Shown: positions 41,020 through 50,553 of the stretch, piece after piece
Position numbering within the stretch: the stretch's first letter is position 1
Layout: every line of letters starts with the position of its first letter
The notes under the pieces: generated by a model
Told to the model about the DNA's origin: nothing
Database searches by the model: none
What the model saw: the letters and a program-made list of their open reading frames with translations, nothing else
Position numbers and translations under genes: made by a program
Assembly: GCF_003987225.1 (NCBI RefSeq)
Contig: NZ_PIPX01000001.1
Coordinates: forward strand, 682,001 to 746,000
Source of the DNA: Pseudidiomarina homiensis
GTDB lineage: Bacteria; Pseudomonadota; Gammaproteobacteria; Enterobacterales; Alteromonadaceae
Direction of reading: 5' to 3'
Length of the DNA: 64,000 bases

Positions 41020-41766
41020 TTAAAGCTTCTCAAGCATTTCTTCGCTTGCAATTAAGGTACCCTCTTCAGTGCCCATAATTACAGAGCGCAGAGCGCCTGG
41101 CTTATTCATATTAAACACGCGAATCGGCAACTTATGGTCGCGTGCCAGCGTAAAGGCGGCTAGGTCCATCACTTTGAGTTGCTGTTGTAGGACGTCATTA
41201 TAACTTATTTGCGAGTAGAGTTGTGCATTTGGATCTTGGTTTGGATCTGCTGAGTACACACCGTCGACTTTGGTTCCTTTTAAGACGAGTTCTGCTTCAA
41301 TCTCGATACCACGCAAACATGCTGCTGAATCAGTTGTGAAAAATGGATTCCCCGTACCGGCACAGAAAATCACCACGCGACCAGATTTCAATAAACTAAT
41401 CGCATCGGCCCAGTTGTAACTATCACAAACACCGTTAAGTTCAATCGCCGACATCAAGCGCGCGTTGACGAAAGCACGGTGCAGAGCATCGCGCATGGCA
41501 AGACCATTCATGACGGTCGCTAGCATGCCCATGTGGTCGCCCACCACACGATTCATTCCAGCTTTCGCTAAGCCTTCGCCACGGAACAAATTGCCGCCGC
41601 CGATAACAAGGCCTACCTGAACCCCTAGTTCAACCAGCTCCTTGATTTCATGTGCCATGCGATCAAGCACCTTGGCATCAATACCAAAGGGCTCATCGCC
41701 CATTAATGCTTCGCCACTCAGTTTCAATAAAATACGCCGATAAGCTGGCTTGGTCATTGCGGTCAT
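41020..41766 (-). CDS. pyrH: UMP kinase PyrH
   Basis: PyrH phosphorylates UMP to UDP, is hexameric and is usually activated by GTP and inhibited by UTP. The 248-residue amino acid kinase family protein has [34 protein letters not shown], the [13 protein letters not shown] motif and the [12 protein letters not shown] loop. The ATG at 41766 has AAGGAG eight bases upstream; a second ATG three codons later is also possible. It follows the tsf terminator and precedes frr. Confidence 0.97.
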   Translation of the reverse strand: MTAMTKPAYRRILLKLSGEALMGDEPFGIDAKVLDRMAHEIKELVELGVQVGLVIGGGNLFRGEGLAKAGMNRVVGDHMGMLATVMNGLAMRDALHRAFVNARLMSAIELNGVCDSYNWADAISLLKSGRVVIFCAGTGNPFFTTDSAACLRGIEIEAELVLKGTKVDGVYSADPNQDPNAQLYSQISYNDVLQQQLKVMDLAAFTLARDHKLPIRVFNMNKPGALRSVIMGTEEGTLIASEEMLEKL

Positions 41767-41835
41767 TGTGGGTGCTCCTTGTTTAGCATGATGTGCAGCA
41801 TGAATCGTAAAAATTAAGTGGTTTCACTTTACGCG

Positions 41836-41872
41836 AAAAAAAACCGCATCCCAACCGAGTGGGATGCGGTTT
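41836..41872 (-). terminator. Strong rho-independent terminator after tsf
   Basis: A 13-base stem (AAACCGCATCCCA / TGGGATGCGGTTT, 41841-41853 and 41860-41872) with a six-base loop is followed on the minus strand by a run of eight T residues. It ends the rpsB-tsf operon. Confidence 0.93.
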
Positions 41873-41911
41873 CTTAGTTCTGACTGTACGTCGTCGTTCG
41901 CGACATTGGCA

Positions 41912-42790
41912 TTAAGCCTTTTTCGCAGCAGCCATTTGTGCTTGTACTTCAGCAGCGAAATCTTCAGATTTCTTCTCGATACCTTCACCAACTTCGAAAC
42001 GTACGAAAGTCAGTACATCAGCACTCTTCTGCTTCAGCAAATCACCAACAGTGATTGAAGGGTCTTTCACGAAAGCTTGACCAGTTAAGCTGATCTCACC
42101 AGTGAATTTACGCATACGGCCTTCAACCATTTTTTCTGCGATTTCTTGTGGCTTGCCACTTTGCATTGCGATATCCAGCTGAATTTGACGCTCACGCTCA
42201 ACAACTTCAGCGTCAACATCTTCAGGCTTCACGAATTGTGGCGCGCTTGCAGCAACGTGCATTGCCAAGTCTTTCGCCAATTCTTCGTCACCACCAGTAA
42301 TCGCAACCAATACACCAATGCGGCCGCCATGAACGTAAGCTTCAACGAGGTCACCACCTTCAATGGTGATAACACGACGTACGTTCATGTTCTCGCCGAT
42401 TTTGGCAACCAACGTTTCACGTACTTCTTCAACAGTACCGCCGTCGATTGCTGTAGCTTTCAGCTTTTCAACGTCAGTTTCTTTGTTAGCAAAAGCTGCG
42501 TCGATAACTTTGCCACCGAATGATAAGAAGTTCTCATCACGGGCAACGAAGTCAGTTTCACAGTTCAACTCAACCAAAGTACCTACGTTACCTTCAGTTT
42601 TCGTTAAAATTACGCCTTCGGCAGCTACACGACCAGCTTTCTTAGCTGCTTTCGCTTGACCGCTCTTACGCATGTTTTCGATTGCTGCTTCGATGTCACC
42701 ATTGGTTTCTTGCAAAGCTTTTTTGCAATCCATCATGCCAGCGCCAGTGCGCTCGCGCAGTTCTTTTACCAGAGCTGCTGTAATAGCCAT
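41912..42790 (-). CDS. tsf: Elongation factor Ts
   Basis: EF-Ts exchanges GDP for GTP on EF-Tu. The 292-residue protein has the N-terminal UBA-like domain ([22 protein letters not shown]), the core with [11 protein letters not shown] (the TDFV motif that contacts EF-Tu) and the C-terminal module. Compared with 283 residues in E. coli, the extra length is a short Ala/Lys-rich tail. It is 26 bases after rpsB and shares its terminator. Confidence 0.98.
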   Translation of the reverse strand: MAITAALVKELRERTGAGMMDCKKALQETNGDIEAAIENMRKSGQAKAAKKAGRVAAEGVILTKTEGNVGTLVELNCETDFVARDENFLSFGGKVIDAAFANKETDVEKLKATAIDGGTVEEVRETLVAKIGENMNVRRVITIEGGDLVEAYVHGGRIGVLVAITGGDEELAKDLAMHVAASAPQFVKPEDVDAEVVERERQIQLDIAMQSGKPQEIAEKMVEGRMRKFTGEISLTGQAFVKDPSITVGDLLKQKSADVLTFVRFEVGEGIEKKSEDFAAEVQAQMAAAKKA

Positions 42791-42816
42791 GTGTCAGTAT
42801 CCTCTAATTGAGTAGC

Positions 42817-43551
42817 TTATTCAGTTTCGTCTGCTGCAACGAAGTCGTCTGCATTACCTTCGGCAGGTACTGCGCCACGAGCGTCGTTCACTGCTGCTGC
42901 AGCGGCATTCAAATACAACTGTACCGCACGGATAGCGTCGTCGTTACCTGGGATAACGTAATCAACGCCGTCTGGGTTAGAGTTAGTATCAACCACTGAA
43001 ATGACAGGGATGCCAAGGTTGTTCGCTTCTTTAATTGCGATGTGCTCGTGGTCAGCGTCGATAACAAACAATACGTCTGGCAAGCCAGCCATATCCTTGA
43101 TACCGCCCAAGCTCTTCTCAAGCTTTTCCATTTCACGAGTGTTTACCAAAGCTTCTTTCTTGGTCAACTTCTCGAAAGTACCGTCTTGGCTCATTGTCTC
43201 AAGCTCTTTCAAACGCTTGATTGACTGACGAACGGTCTTCCAGTTGGTCAACATACCACCCAACCAACGATGGTTTACATAAAACTGGTTACAGCTTACT
43301 GCAGCTTCTTTAACTGATTCTGCAGCGGCACGCTTGGTACCAACAAACAAGATTTTACCTTTGTTCGAAGCAACGTGCTGCAAGTAGTTCAACGCATCGT
43401 TGAACATTGGCACGGTTTTTTCCAAGTTGATGATGTGGATTTTATTACGAGCGCCGAAAATAAACGGTTTCATTTTCGGGTTCCAGAAGCGGGTTTGGTG
43501 GCCAAAGTGCACACCAGCTTTCAGCATATCACGCATTGATACGTTTGCCAT
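42817..43551 (-). CDS. rpsB: 30S ribosomal protein S2
   Basis: S2 joins the small ribosomal subunit late and binds S1. The 244-residue protein opens with [26 protein letters not shown] and contains [29 protein letters not shown] and the C-terminal [20 protein letters not shown]. It is the first gene of rpsB-tsf and has a long leader, probably used by S2 itself for feedback control. Confidence 0.98.
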   Translation of the reverse strand: MANVSMRDMLKAGVHFGHQTRFWNPKMKPFIFGARNKIHIINLEKTVPMFNDALNYLQHVASNKGKILFVGTKRAAAESVKEAAVSCNQFYVNHRWLGGMLTNWKTVRQSIKRLKELETMSQDGTFEKLTKKEALVNTREMEKLEKSLGGIKDMAGLPDVLFVIDADHEHIAIKEANNLGIPVISVVDTNSNPDGVDYVIPGNDDAIRAVQLYLNAAAAAVNDARGAVPAEGNADDFVAADETE

Positions 43552-43690
43552 GATTCTCTTTCCTTTTTAAGGGGTTATGCCTCCATACATCCCATAGTTC
43601 GACCCTTAGCTTGCAGCTTCGAGCACCCCGACCTATGTGTCGATGTATGTGTGTGGTTTAGTTAATTACTCGTTATGCAATCGAAATTGC
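43552..43690 (-). ncRNA. rpsB mRNA leader (t44-like S2 autoregulatory element)
   Basis: In E. coli the divergent map-rpsB gap encodes the t44 (tff) RNA, which is the rpsB leader bound by S2. Here the same divergent gap holds a leader of about 140 bases, with a paired element AAGGGT ... ACCCCTT (43602-43607 with 43569-43574) closing a conserved-looking loop GGGATGTATGGAGGC just before the ribosome binding site AAGGAAAGAG. The assignment rests on position and this pairing; no covariance model was run. Confidence 0.55.
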
Positions 43691-43696
43691 GGGCGC

Positions 43697-43726
43697 TTTA
43701 TACCACGAAAAGCCCCGCGCACGCAA
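43697..43726 (-). promoter_or_regulatory. Promoter of rpsB-tsf
   Basis: TTGCGT (43721-43726) and TATAAA (43697-43702) on the minus strand are 18 bases apart, and the discriminator GCGCCCGC after the -10 box is GC-rich, as expected for ribosomal promoters repressed by ppGpp. RelA, encoded in the same window, would make that signal. Confidence 0.6.
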
Positions 43727-43831
43727 GTTTTTACTGGTGTTTTTGACTTCCCCGCAGCGCCCCTAAATGCTATCCTTTGCGCCATTCAATGACGACGAAC
43801 CACAGGTTCTTATTAATAGATAGGACGAGGC

Positions 43832-44626
43832 ATGAGTATTAGCATTAAAACGCCTGATGAAATCGAAAAGATGCGCGCGGCAGGTAAACTTGCAGCTAGT
43901 GTGCTGGAAATGATTGAGCCACACATTAAGGCGGGCGTCACCACTGAAGAGCTCGACAAAATTTGTCACGATTACATCATTGCGCACAATGCTTATCCGG
44001 CGCCGCTTAATTATCATGGTTTCCCGAAGTCCGTATGCACTTCTTTGAATCATGTGGTTTGCCACGGCATTCCGAATGAGAAGCCACTGAAGGACGGCGA
44101 CATTCTCAACCTTGATGTCACCGTGAAGCTTGACGGTTACCACGGCGATACATCGAAGATGTTCGTGGTTGGCAAGCCCAGCATTCTTGCTGAACGACTC
44201 ATTCGCGTTACGCAGGAGTCACTTTACAAAGCTATTAAGATGGTGCGGCCTGGCCTGCGTACCGGCGATTTTGCGGCAGTCATTCAACAGCACGCCGAGC
44301 AACACGGTTATTCCATTGTCCGCGAGTACTGCGGTCACGGTATTGGTGCTGTTTTTCATGAAGAACCGCAAATACTCCATTACGGCACAGCAGGCACCGG
44401 CGATGTGCTTGAAGCAGGAATGTGTTTCACCATTGAGCCTATGGTTAACGCCGGTAAACGCCACACAAAATTGCTGCGTGACGGTTGGACCGTGCTGACC
44501 AAAGATCGGAGCCTGAGTGCTCAGTGGGAACATACTTTACTGGTCACTGAAACTGGGGTTGAAGTTTTAACCTTGCGTAGTGACGAAGACCTTCCGCGTG
44601 TCATCGAGCACGCTGCCGCCTCTTAA
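43832..44626 (+). CDS. map: Methionine aminopeptidase, type I
   Basis: Map removes the N-terminal methionine from new proteins at the ribosome. The 264-residue pita-bread enzyme has the substrate-loop SVCTSLNHVVCHGIPN, the metal ligands in LNLDVTVKLDGYHGDTSKMF, the CGHGIG histidine, the FTIEPMVN glutamate and the final WEHTLLVTETG glutamate. It is divergent from rpsB as in E. coli, and its TAA stop shares one base with the glnD ATG. Confidence 0.98.
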   Translation: MSISIKTPDEIEKMRAAGKLAASVLEMIEPHIKAGVTTEELDKICHDYIIAHNAYPAPLNYHGFPKSVCTSLNHVVCHGIPNEKPLKDGDILNLDVTVKLDGYHGDTSKMFVVGKPSILAERLIRVTQESLYKAIKMVRPGLRTGDFAAVIQQHAEQHGYSIVREYCGHGIGAVFHEEPQILHYGTAGTGDVLEAGMCFTIEPMVNAGKRHTKLLRDGWTVLTKDRSLSAQWEHTLLVTETGVEVLTLRSDEDLPRVIEHAAAS

Positions 44627-47247
44627 TGCTAATGAAGCGTTCAGTCGCTGACATTGCTTGGCCTGATCCGATTACGGTGACGGCCGGGCGTGACTGTTTA
44701 ACACGCTACCAAGATTGGTCGGCTGAAGCTTTTGTCACAGCCGACATCGAGAGTTTGTTAACGGACCGCGCCGCATTTATTGATGAACTGCTGCAACACT
44801 TGTGGCAACAACTTGCTCTCCCTGAACAGGGACTCGCACTTATCGCCGTCGGCGGTTACGGTCGTGGCACTTTACACCCCCATTCTGATATTGATTTGCT
44901 GTTTCTTTTTCAAGGTGATTTAACGCCTACTACCGAAGAACGCATTCGTCATTACATTCAGCTGCTTTGGGATTTGCGCTTGGACGTTGGCCACAGTGTC
45001 CGCACCATTGAAGATTGCGCCCGTGAAGCCAAAGCTGATGCCAGTGTCGCGACGAGCATGCTCGAGCAACGGTTTATTGTTGGCGATGCCGACCAAGAAC
45101 ATGCGTTGCGACAGTTTTTGCACACTGAGTTTCCGTGGAGCAGTGATCAGTTCTATCACGCCAAACTCGACGAGCAAAACCAGCGTCACCTGCACTACCA
45201 CGGCACGGCTTATAACCTTGAGCCGAATATCAAAAGCAGCCCCGGCGGCTTACGTGATATTCAAACCATTGGCTGGATCGCCAAGCGCCACTTCCACACC
45301 CAGAGTGATGAGAGTTTGGTGCAATATAACTTTATCAGTGCCGCAGAACTGCTCGAATTGCGCGAATCACAAGAGTTCTTGTGGCGGATCCGCTTTGCGC
45401 TGCATCTCGAAGCCGATAAAAAAGAAGATCGCTTACTCTTCGATTACCAACCCGCGGTGGCCGCTCGGTTAGGCTATAACGAATCTGGCAAAGCCGCTGT
45501 TGAAGCCATGATGAAGGACTTCTTTAACGCAATGGTCGGCGTCAGCGAGCTGAATGACATGTTATTGCAGTTTTTTGCGCAAACGATACTCAGCGACGCA
45601 AAAGATTTGCAACGCTACGCCATCGATGACCAGTTTAAGGTGCTTGGCGAGAGTATCGCTGCACAACACGATGAAGTGTTCCAAAACCCGCGCGCCCTAC
45701 TCGATTTTTTCTTAGCGATCGCCGAGCATTCCGAGATTCGTTATGTGCGCGCGCACACCATTCGCTTGTTACGCAACGCAAGGCGCGAACTTACGCACCC
45801 GTTAAGCGATATCCCCGAATGTCGCGAGCGTTTCATGCAACTGCTGCGCCATCCACGTGGTTGTGGCTTAGCCTTCAAACTTATGCACAAACACAAGATT
45901 TTGGCCCATTATTTACCACAATGGGCGCAAATCGTCGGACAGATGCAATTTGACTTGTTTCATGCCTACACTGTCGACGAACACACCTATCGTTTAGTGC
46001 GTAATTTGTATCGCTATAACGGCCCGGAAGCTGAAGAAGAGTTTCCGCTTTGTGCCAAAATCATCGCTTCAATGGCTAAACCAGAACTCCTCTACCTAGC
46101 CGGGATTTTTCATGACATTGCCAAGGGCCGCGGTGGTGATCATTCCGAGCTAGGCGAACATGACGCACGAAATTTTGGCTTACAACACGGACTTGATGAA
46201 GCAGATACCGATTTAGTTGCGTGGCTAGTGCGGCAGCACTTATATATGTCAGTCACTGCGCAAAAACGCGACATCCATGACCCCGAGGTCATTGAAGAAT
46301 TTGCCAACAAAGTAGGCAATCAACAACGACTCGACTACCTTTACTGCCTCACCGTTGCCGATATCCGCGCCACCAACAGCAGTCTGTGGAATAACTGGAA
46401 AGCGACGTTGCTGGAAAACTTGTATTTAGCGACCCAACGCTACCTTGAACAACAACAGCCTTCACCACAGCGAGAAATGCGGCAACGCATCCACCAGCAT
46501 CAACAACATGCCATGGCGCTTTTATTGAGCGCCGGTTTTGAGGTACAAGAAATACAGGAACTTTGGTCGCGCTTCACTGCGGATTACTTTTTACGCCATC
46601 AACCTGAACAGATAGCTTGGCACTCACAATACATCTTGAATGTGAGTGACGATGACCTGTTACCTCTTATTTTGGTTGGCGATGAGAACCGCCAAGGCAC
46701 TACCGAGCTCTTTATTTATCACCTTGAACATGAACATTTGTTTGCCGAAGTTGCGGCAGTACTGGATCACCAAAATTTAAGCATTCATGATGCCCAGATC
46801 CTTGCTACCCGTGACGGCTTTGTTATGGACACCTTCGTCGTCTTACAGGAAGACGGGGAACCATTGACCGATGCACGCCGCATCGAAGCCTTGAAGCAAG
46901 AGCTACATGATGTGCTGCGCGGCCGAGCCGCAGCGCCGAATACGCAACGGCGATTACCACGGCGCTTACGGAGTTTTCAGGTGCAGACCAAAGTCGAGTT
47001 CGTGCCTTCACGTAATGCGCGACGTACCGCCTTTGAGTTAACGGCGCTTGATCGCCCTGGACTCGTCGCCCAAGTCGCCCGCGTATTACAAGAGCTTGAT
47101 TTGAATATTCTAACCGCGAAAATATCCACCGTTGGCGAACAAGCCGAAGACTTATTTATTGTTGCGACTGAAGCAAATACCGCATTAGACGAACAACAAC
47201 GCATACAATTGCGTAAACAGATTATTGCCACACTCGATCATAATTAA
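44626..47247 (+). CDS. glnD: Bifunctional uridylyltransferase/uridylyl-removing enzyme GlnD
   Basis: GlnD senses glutamine and uridylylates or deuridylylates PII, steering nitrogen assimilation. The 873-residue protein (E. coli 890) has the nucleotidyltransferase motif VGGYGRGTLHPHSDIDLLF, the middle segment SSPGGLRDIQTIGWIAKRHF, an HD domain (FHDIAKGRGGDHSELG) for the removing activity and two C-terminal ACT domains that bind glutamine (RDGFVMDTFVV, LDRPGLVAQVARVLQE). It lies between map and dapD, the order also seen in E. coli. Confidence 0.97.
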   Translation: MLMKRSVADIAWPDPITVTAGRDCLTRYQDWSAEAFVTADIESLLTDRAAFIDELLQHLWQQLALPEQGLALIAVGGYGRGTLHPHSDIDLLFLFQGDLTPTTEERIRHYIQLLWDLRLDVGHSVRTIEDCAREAKADASVATSMLEQRFIVGDADQEHALRQFLHTEFPWSSDQFYHAKLDEQNQRHLHYHGTAYNLEPNIKSSPGGLRDIQTIGWIAKRHFHTQSDESLVQYNFISAAELLELRESQEFLWRIRFALHLEADKKEDRLLFDYQPAVAARLGYNESGKAAVEAMMKDFFNAMVGVSELNDMLLQFFAQTILSDAKDLQRYAIDDQFKVLGESIAAQHDEVFQNPRALLDFFLAIAEHSEIRYVRAHTIRLLRNARRELTHPLSDIPECRERFMQLLRHPRGCGLAFKLMHKHKILAHYLPQWAQIVGQMQFDLFHAYTVDEHTYRLVRNLYRYNGPEAEEEFPLCAKIIASMAKPELLYLAGIFHDIAKGRGGDHSELGEHDARNFGLQHGLDEADTDLVAWLVRQHLYMSVTAQKRDIHDPEVIEEFANKVGNQQRLDYLYCLTVADIRATNSSLWNNWKATLLENLYLATQRYLEQQQPSPQREMRQRIHQHQQHAMALLLSAGFEVQEIQELWSRFTADYFLRHQPEQIAWHSQYILNVSDDDLLPLILVGDENRQGTTELFIYHLEHEHLFAEVAAVLDHQNLSIHDAQILATRDGFVMDTFVVLQEDGEPLTDARRIEALKQELHDVLRGRAAAPNTQRRLPRRLRSFQVQTKVEFVPSRNARRTAFELTALDRPGLVAQVARVLQELDLNILTAKISTVGEQAEDLFIVATEANTALDEQQRIQLRKQIIATLDHN

Positions 47248-47256
47248 GGAATCCCC

Positions 47257-48081
47257 ATGAATGACTTAAAGGGCCGTATTGAAAGCGCCTTTGATAACCG
47301 TAATGAGCTTTCTCCCAAGCAGGTACCTGCGCAATTGCGCAAGGATCTGGAACAGGTCATCGAAGCGATCGACCAAGGCGAGCTGCGTGTGGCAGAACCT
47401 CAAGATGGTCAATGGGTGGTCAATGAATGGCTTAAGAAAGCAGTGCTCTTGTCATTCCGAATCAATGATAACCATCTAATGAATGGCGGTGAAACCCGCT
47501 TTTTCGACAAAGTTGACAGTAAATTCATTGGTTACGATGATGCCCGTTTCCGCGCCGAGGGAATGCGTGTGGTACCGCCAGCGATGGTACGTAAAGGCGC
47601 CTTTATCGGCCGCAATGTTGTCTTGATGCCGTCCTACGTGAATATTGGCGCATTTGTTGACGAAGGTACCATGGTCGACACTTGGGCAACCGTTGGTTCT
47701 TGCGCGCAAATTGGCAAAAATGTTCATTTATCTGGCGGTGTGGGCATTGGTGGTGTGTTAGAACCCTTACAAGCAAACCCCACCATCATTGAAGACAACT
47801 GCTTCATTGGTGCCCGTTCAGAAATCGTCGAAGGCGTTATCGTCGAGCGAGGCGCGGTGATCTCGATGGGCGTTTACATTGGTCAAAGTACTCGTATTTA
47901 TGACCGCGAAACCGGTGAAATCCATTACGGCCGCGTCCCCGCTGGTGCTGTTGTAGTGCCTGGAACACTACCAAGTGCAGACGGCAGTTACAGCCTCTAT
48001 GCGGCAATCATCGTGAAGAAAGTCGACGAAAAAACGCGCGCGAAAGTAGGTATCAACGAATTGCTACGCGCCGCCGAGTAA
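47257..48081 (+). CDS. dapD: 2,3,4,5-tetrahydropyridine-2,6-dicarboxylate N-succinyltransferase
   Basis: DapD succinylates tetrahydrodipicolinate in the succinylase route to meso-diaminopimelate and lysine. The 274-residue trimeric protein has an N-terminal helical domain and a left-handed beta-helix ([32 protein letters not shown]), matching the E. coli length exactly. It starts nine bases after glnD. Its stop overlaps the opposing truC gene by 18 bases, and a terminator hairpin lies within truC. Confidence 0.98.
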   Translation: MNDLKGRIESAFDNRNELSPKQVPAQLRKDLEQVIEAIDQGELRVAEPQDGQWVVNEWLKKAVLLSFRINDNHLMNGGETRFFDKVDSKFIGYDDARFRAEGMRVVPPAMVRKGAFIGRNVVLMPSYVNIGAFVDEGTMVDTWATVGSCAQIGKNVHLSGGVGIGGVLEPLQANPTIIEDNCFIGARSEIVEGVIVERGAVISMGVYIGQSTRIYDRETGEIHYGRVPAGAVVVPGTLPSADGSYSLYAAIIVKKVDEKTRAKVGINELLRAAE

Positions 48082-48807
48082 ACGTTGATCAAGTGCATCT
48101 ACGGCATTAAATGCACATAAAAAATCTTGCGGAACAGGCAGTTGTAACGCAACTGCCTGTTTTGTGTGAGGGTGCTGAAAAGTAAGTCCAGTCGCGGCAA
48201 GCAGTAGTCGATGACAGCCAAAATGCTCACGAAAGAACTTATTGTGGCGACCGTCACCATGATGCGTATCGCCTACAATCGGATGGCGCAAATGCGCCAT
48301 GTGCCGCCGTAGTTGATGTTTACGCCCAGTCTGGGGCCGTAATTCCATTAATGAATAACGACTCGTTTGATGTTTTTTGCTGACGGCGTAGGGCAACTCG
48401 ACTTGACGCAAACAACGATAAACCGTTACGGCAGGCTGCGCGGCTTTATCTTGATCTGCAAATTTATCAGCAATTTTATCCAGCTCCTCACGCAACGGGT
48501 AATCCAAAACACCGTCAGCAAGATAGCCGCGAACCACGGCATGGTAACGCTTTTCAACCCGCCGTTCAGTAAACTCAGCCGTTAATGCTCGAGCCGTGTC
48601 CGCAGCTTTGGCAAACAGCAGCAGACCAGAAGTAGGACGGTCTAAGCGGTGAGCGGGAAAAACATGTTGACCGATTTGATCGCGTAGCTTTTGCAACGCG
48701 AATTCACGCGCATCCTTGGCCAACCAACTACGATGGACTAAAAGACCACTCGGCTTGTCGATGACAATTAAATGCTCGTCTTCAAAAACAACATTTAAAT
48801 CAGACAT
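48064..48807 (-). CDS. truC: tRNA pseudouridine-65 synthase TruC
   Basis: TruC makes pseudouridine 65 in several tRNAs. The RluA-type protein has the catalytic motif [15 protein letters not shown] with its aspartate, the upstream [13 protein letters not shown] and the later [29 protein letters not shown]. The start at 48807 gives the usual N-terminus ([18 protein letters not shown]) and 247 residues; an upstream ATG would add 15 unsupported residues. It overlaps yqcC by eight bases and the opposing dapD by 18. Confidence 0.95.
   Translation of the reverse strand: MSDLNVVFEDEHLIVIDKPSGLLVHRSWLAKDAREFALQKLRDQIGQHVFPAHRLDRPTSGLLLFAKAADTARALTAEFTERRVEKRYHAVVRGYLADGVLDYPLREELDKIADKFADQDKAAQPAVTVYRCLRQVELPYAVSKKHQTSRYSLMELRPQTGRKHQLRRHMAHLRHPIVGDTHHGDGRHNKFFREHFGCHRLLLAATGLTFQHPHTKQAVALQLPVPQDFLCAFNAVDALDQRLLGGA
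48133..48164 (+). terminator. Predicted dapD terminator inside truC
   Basis: A perfect 12-base inverted repeat, AACAGGCAGTTG and CAACTGCCTGTT with loop TAACG, ends in TTTT on the plus strand, 52 bases after the dapD stop. It lies wholly in the truC coding sequence, where it encodes [10 protein letters not shown] on the other strand. Confidence 0.7.
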
Positions 48808-49144
48808 CTTCGGCGAGTGGATCGGCACCGCTGAGTACGACATCAAATTCACGTAGAATCGTGATCAAACCTTCATGGTTTTCCAATTCATGACGATACA
48901 CATGAGCTGCCATGGGACTTACTGCAATATTCTGCGGCAACGGATGTTCACCATCGATCATATCCCACATGCGCGGCAGCATGATAAACTGCAACCACTG
49001 ATGAAAATCGAGTTTATCAACCGCAAACGGCTCGCTGCTTTGCAGCTCATGCGGCGCGGGACAATCGTTTTGCCATAATCCTAAGCAATTTAACTCTGCT
49101 TCAAGGCGTTCGAGTAAACGTGCTGCACGTTGTCGTTGGTCCAT
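48800..49144 (-). CDS. yqcC: YqcC family protein (DUF446)
   Basis: A 114-residue helical protein of unknown function, one of the YqcC/DUF446 family found next to truC in E. coli and many relatives. Visible marks are LLERLEAELNCLGLW near the start and the conserved FAVDKLDFHQWLQFIMLPRMWDMIDG segment, then QNIAVSPMAAHVY. I use the ATG at 49144; six codons more are possible upstream. It is translationally coupled to truC, which suggests a tRNA-related or shared expression role, but no activity is known. Confidence 0.9.
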   Translation of the reverse strand: MDQRQRAARLLERLEAELNCLGLWQNDCPAPHELQSSEPFAVDKLDFHQWLQFIMLPRMWDMIDGEHPLPQNIAVSPMAAHVYRHELENHEGLITILREFDVVLSGADPLAEDV

Positions 49145-49217
49145 CACTACCTCCACGACCATTTAATCGTTATAATGGCGCACATCTTTCAGCAAAATGT
49201 CCTGTGATGCAAGTCCA

Positions 49218-50255
49218 ATGAGCATTTCTACCCTCTCGCAATTATTACGTGAAAGTCAAAGTGACTACCTTTGTTATGACCTTGGCCGCCGTGTACAAGC
49301 GATTCATACCACTGAATTCAATGCCATAGAGCGCCAACAAGCGCCCTATCCTTACCCAGTTCAAGGGCACGCGTGTTTCGCGTTAATTTTCTGGCCACAG
49401 CAGAGCAAACCAGAGCAAGAGCCGTTTTTATGGTTTCTGAAGTTTCCGCTTGATGAGCGCGGACTGCTCGAACAGGCAGCTGTGCAGGAATACCTTACCT
49501 CGGTGATCACTTTGCTTGGTCAGCAAATCACTCATGCCTTAACCGAGGAACAAGAGCAACAACTCCAACAAAGTCCTTATTTGTTTACGCCAGCGGAAGA
49601 AAAGCGTGCCGCGCTCCATGCGCAACTCAGTTTGCGTTGGCAGCGGCCGCCCTCAGTTCATTTCGAGTTGGCGCAGACCGCACTTGCGCAACCTGAACAT
49701 TGGCAGCAAGTTGGCGTGCAGGGGTTACATGATGTCGCGGCACGGTTGGCGGAATTACCGGCCACCCAAACCGCGCTTATTGAACACTTTGACAGTTATC
49801 CTGCGCCCTTGCGGCAAGCCGCCGCCATAGCGCTCGAACACCAACAATTGCCTAGTTCGTTGGTTACTGCTTTAGCAACCAAAGTCGCTAACCTCCAAAC
49901 AGGAGAGGTTCGCGCTGATCTACTGCGAAGCCTCGCTGGCAGCGCTACTACCGAAGCAGTTCAACAGGCTGTTCAGCAAGTGCTTGCCAACGCCAGTGTT
50001 GACGAATGTGTCATCTGTTGCGCCCGTTTGTGGCAAGCTTTTGACCCGTTGTACACACCTCATCTGAAGCTAGAACTATTGCTCACGGCACTTGCCCAGC
50101 ATGATAACAAGATTTTTGCCGCATTGGTCACTGACCTCTTGCGCCTGCCGATGTTGCGGCCTCACCTGCTTGTGACCTTGCAACGCGATGACTTAGCTCA
50201 GCCGATTCGTCAGGCATGGCAAGGTTTTATTAGTGGAGCTACACATGCTAAGTGA
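49218..50255 (+). CDS. DUF3549 family protein, function unknown
   Basis: The 345-residue protein belongs to a family I recognise from Shewanella and Vibrio, where it lies next to yqcC/truC. The N-terminal ISTLSQLLRESQSDYLCYDLGRRV is typical. The N-terminal half looks alpha/beta (about 1-130), the rest is helical with repeating Ala/Leu/Gln-rich units of about 30 residues that look like HEAT-type repeats. I prefer the ATG at 49218; an ATG at 49197 is also open. Its stop overlaps the DUF3301 gene. No catalytic motif is seen. Confidence 0.85.
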   Translation: MSISTLSQLLRESQSDYLCYDLGRRVQAIHTTEFNAIERQQAPYPYPVQGHACFALIFWPQQSKPEQEPFLWFLKFPLDERGLLEQAAVQEYLTSVITLLGQQITHALTEEQEQQLQQSPYLFTPAEEKRAALHAQLSLRWQRPPSVHFELAQTALAQPEHWQQVGVQGLHDVAARLAELPATQTALIEHFDSYPAPLRQAAAIALEHQQLPSSLVTALATKVANLQTGEVRADLLRSLAGSATTEAVQQAVQQVLANASVDECVICCARLWQAFDPLYTPHLKLELLLTALAQHDNKIFAALVTDLLRLPMLRPHLLVTLQRDDLAQPIRQAWQGFISGATHAK

Positions 50256-50553
50256 TGCGATCGTACTGATCGCGGTTGGCTTTATTGCTTTGTTGTTTTG
50301 GCAAGGACGGCGCCAAGCTGAGCTCGCCCGTGGGCATGCTCAGCGCTATTGCCAACAACACCAACTGCAGTTTCTCGATATTGCTTGGCAAGGGGGAAAA
50401 TTCACCCGATCAGGCCGTCATTGGGGGTGGTTAAGTCGCTACCAATTTGCCTTTAGCAGCGACCGTGAACATCGGTACGAAGGGGAAATCACCATGCTCA
50501 ATTTGCGCCTACAAAAAGTCGATACTCCAGTCTATCGCTTACCAGACGATTGA
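50245..50553 (+). CDS. DUF3301 domain protein, small membrane-anchored
   Basis: The 102-residue product begins with a membrane helix (LSDAIVLIAVGFIALLFW), then a charged linker (QGRRQAELARGHAQRYCQQH) and a small beta-rich domain with RYQFAFSSDREHRYEGEITM. This matches the DUF3301 layout, whose function is unknown. The ATG at 50245 overlaps the DUF3549 stop, so the pair is translationally coupled. The 3' end overlaps the opposing DUF962 gene by 22 bases. Confidence 0.85.
   Translation: MLSDAIVLIAVGFIALLFWQGRRQAELARGHAQRYCQQHQLQFLDIAWQGGKFTRSGRHWGWLSRYQFAFSSDREHRYEGEITMLNLRLQKVDTPVYRLPDD

Noticed and set aside
44920-45201. Long open frames opposite glnD, pyrG, relA and other large genes
   Set aside because: They are antisense or shifted shadows of well-supported genes, with no ribosome binding sites or family motifs.
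46558-46590. GGAACTT in glnD as a sigma-E promoter
   Set aside because: It lies inside the coding region and no TCTRA box follows at 15-16 bases.
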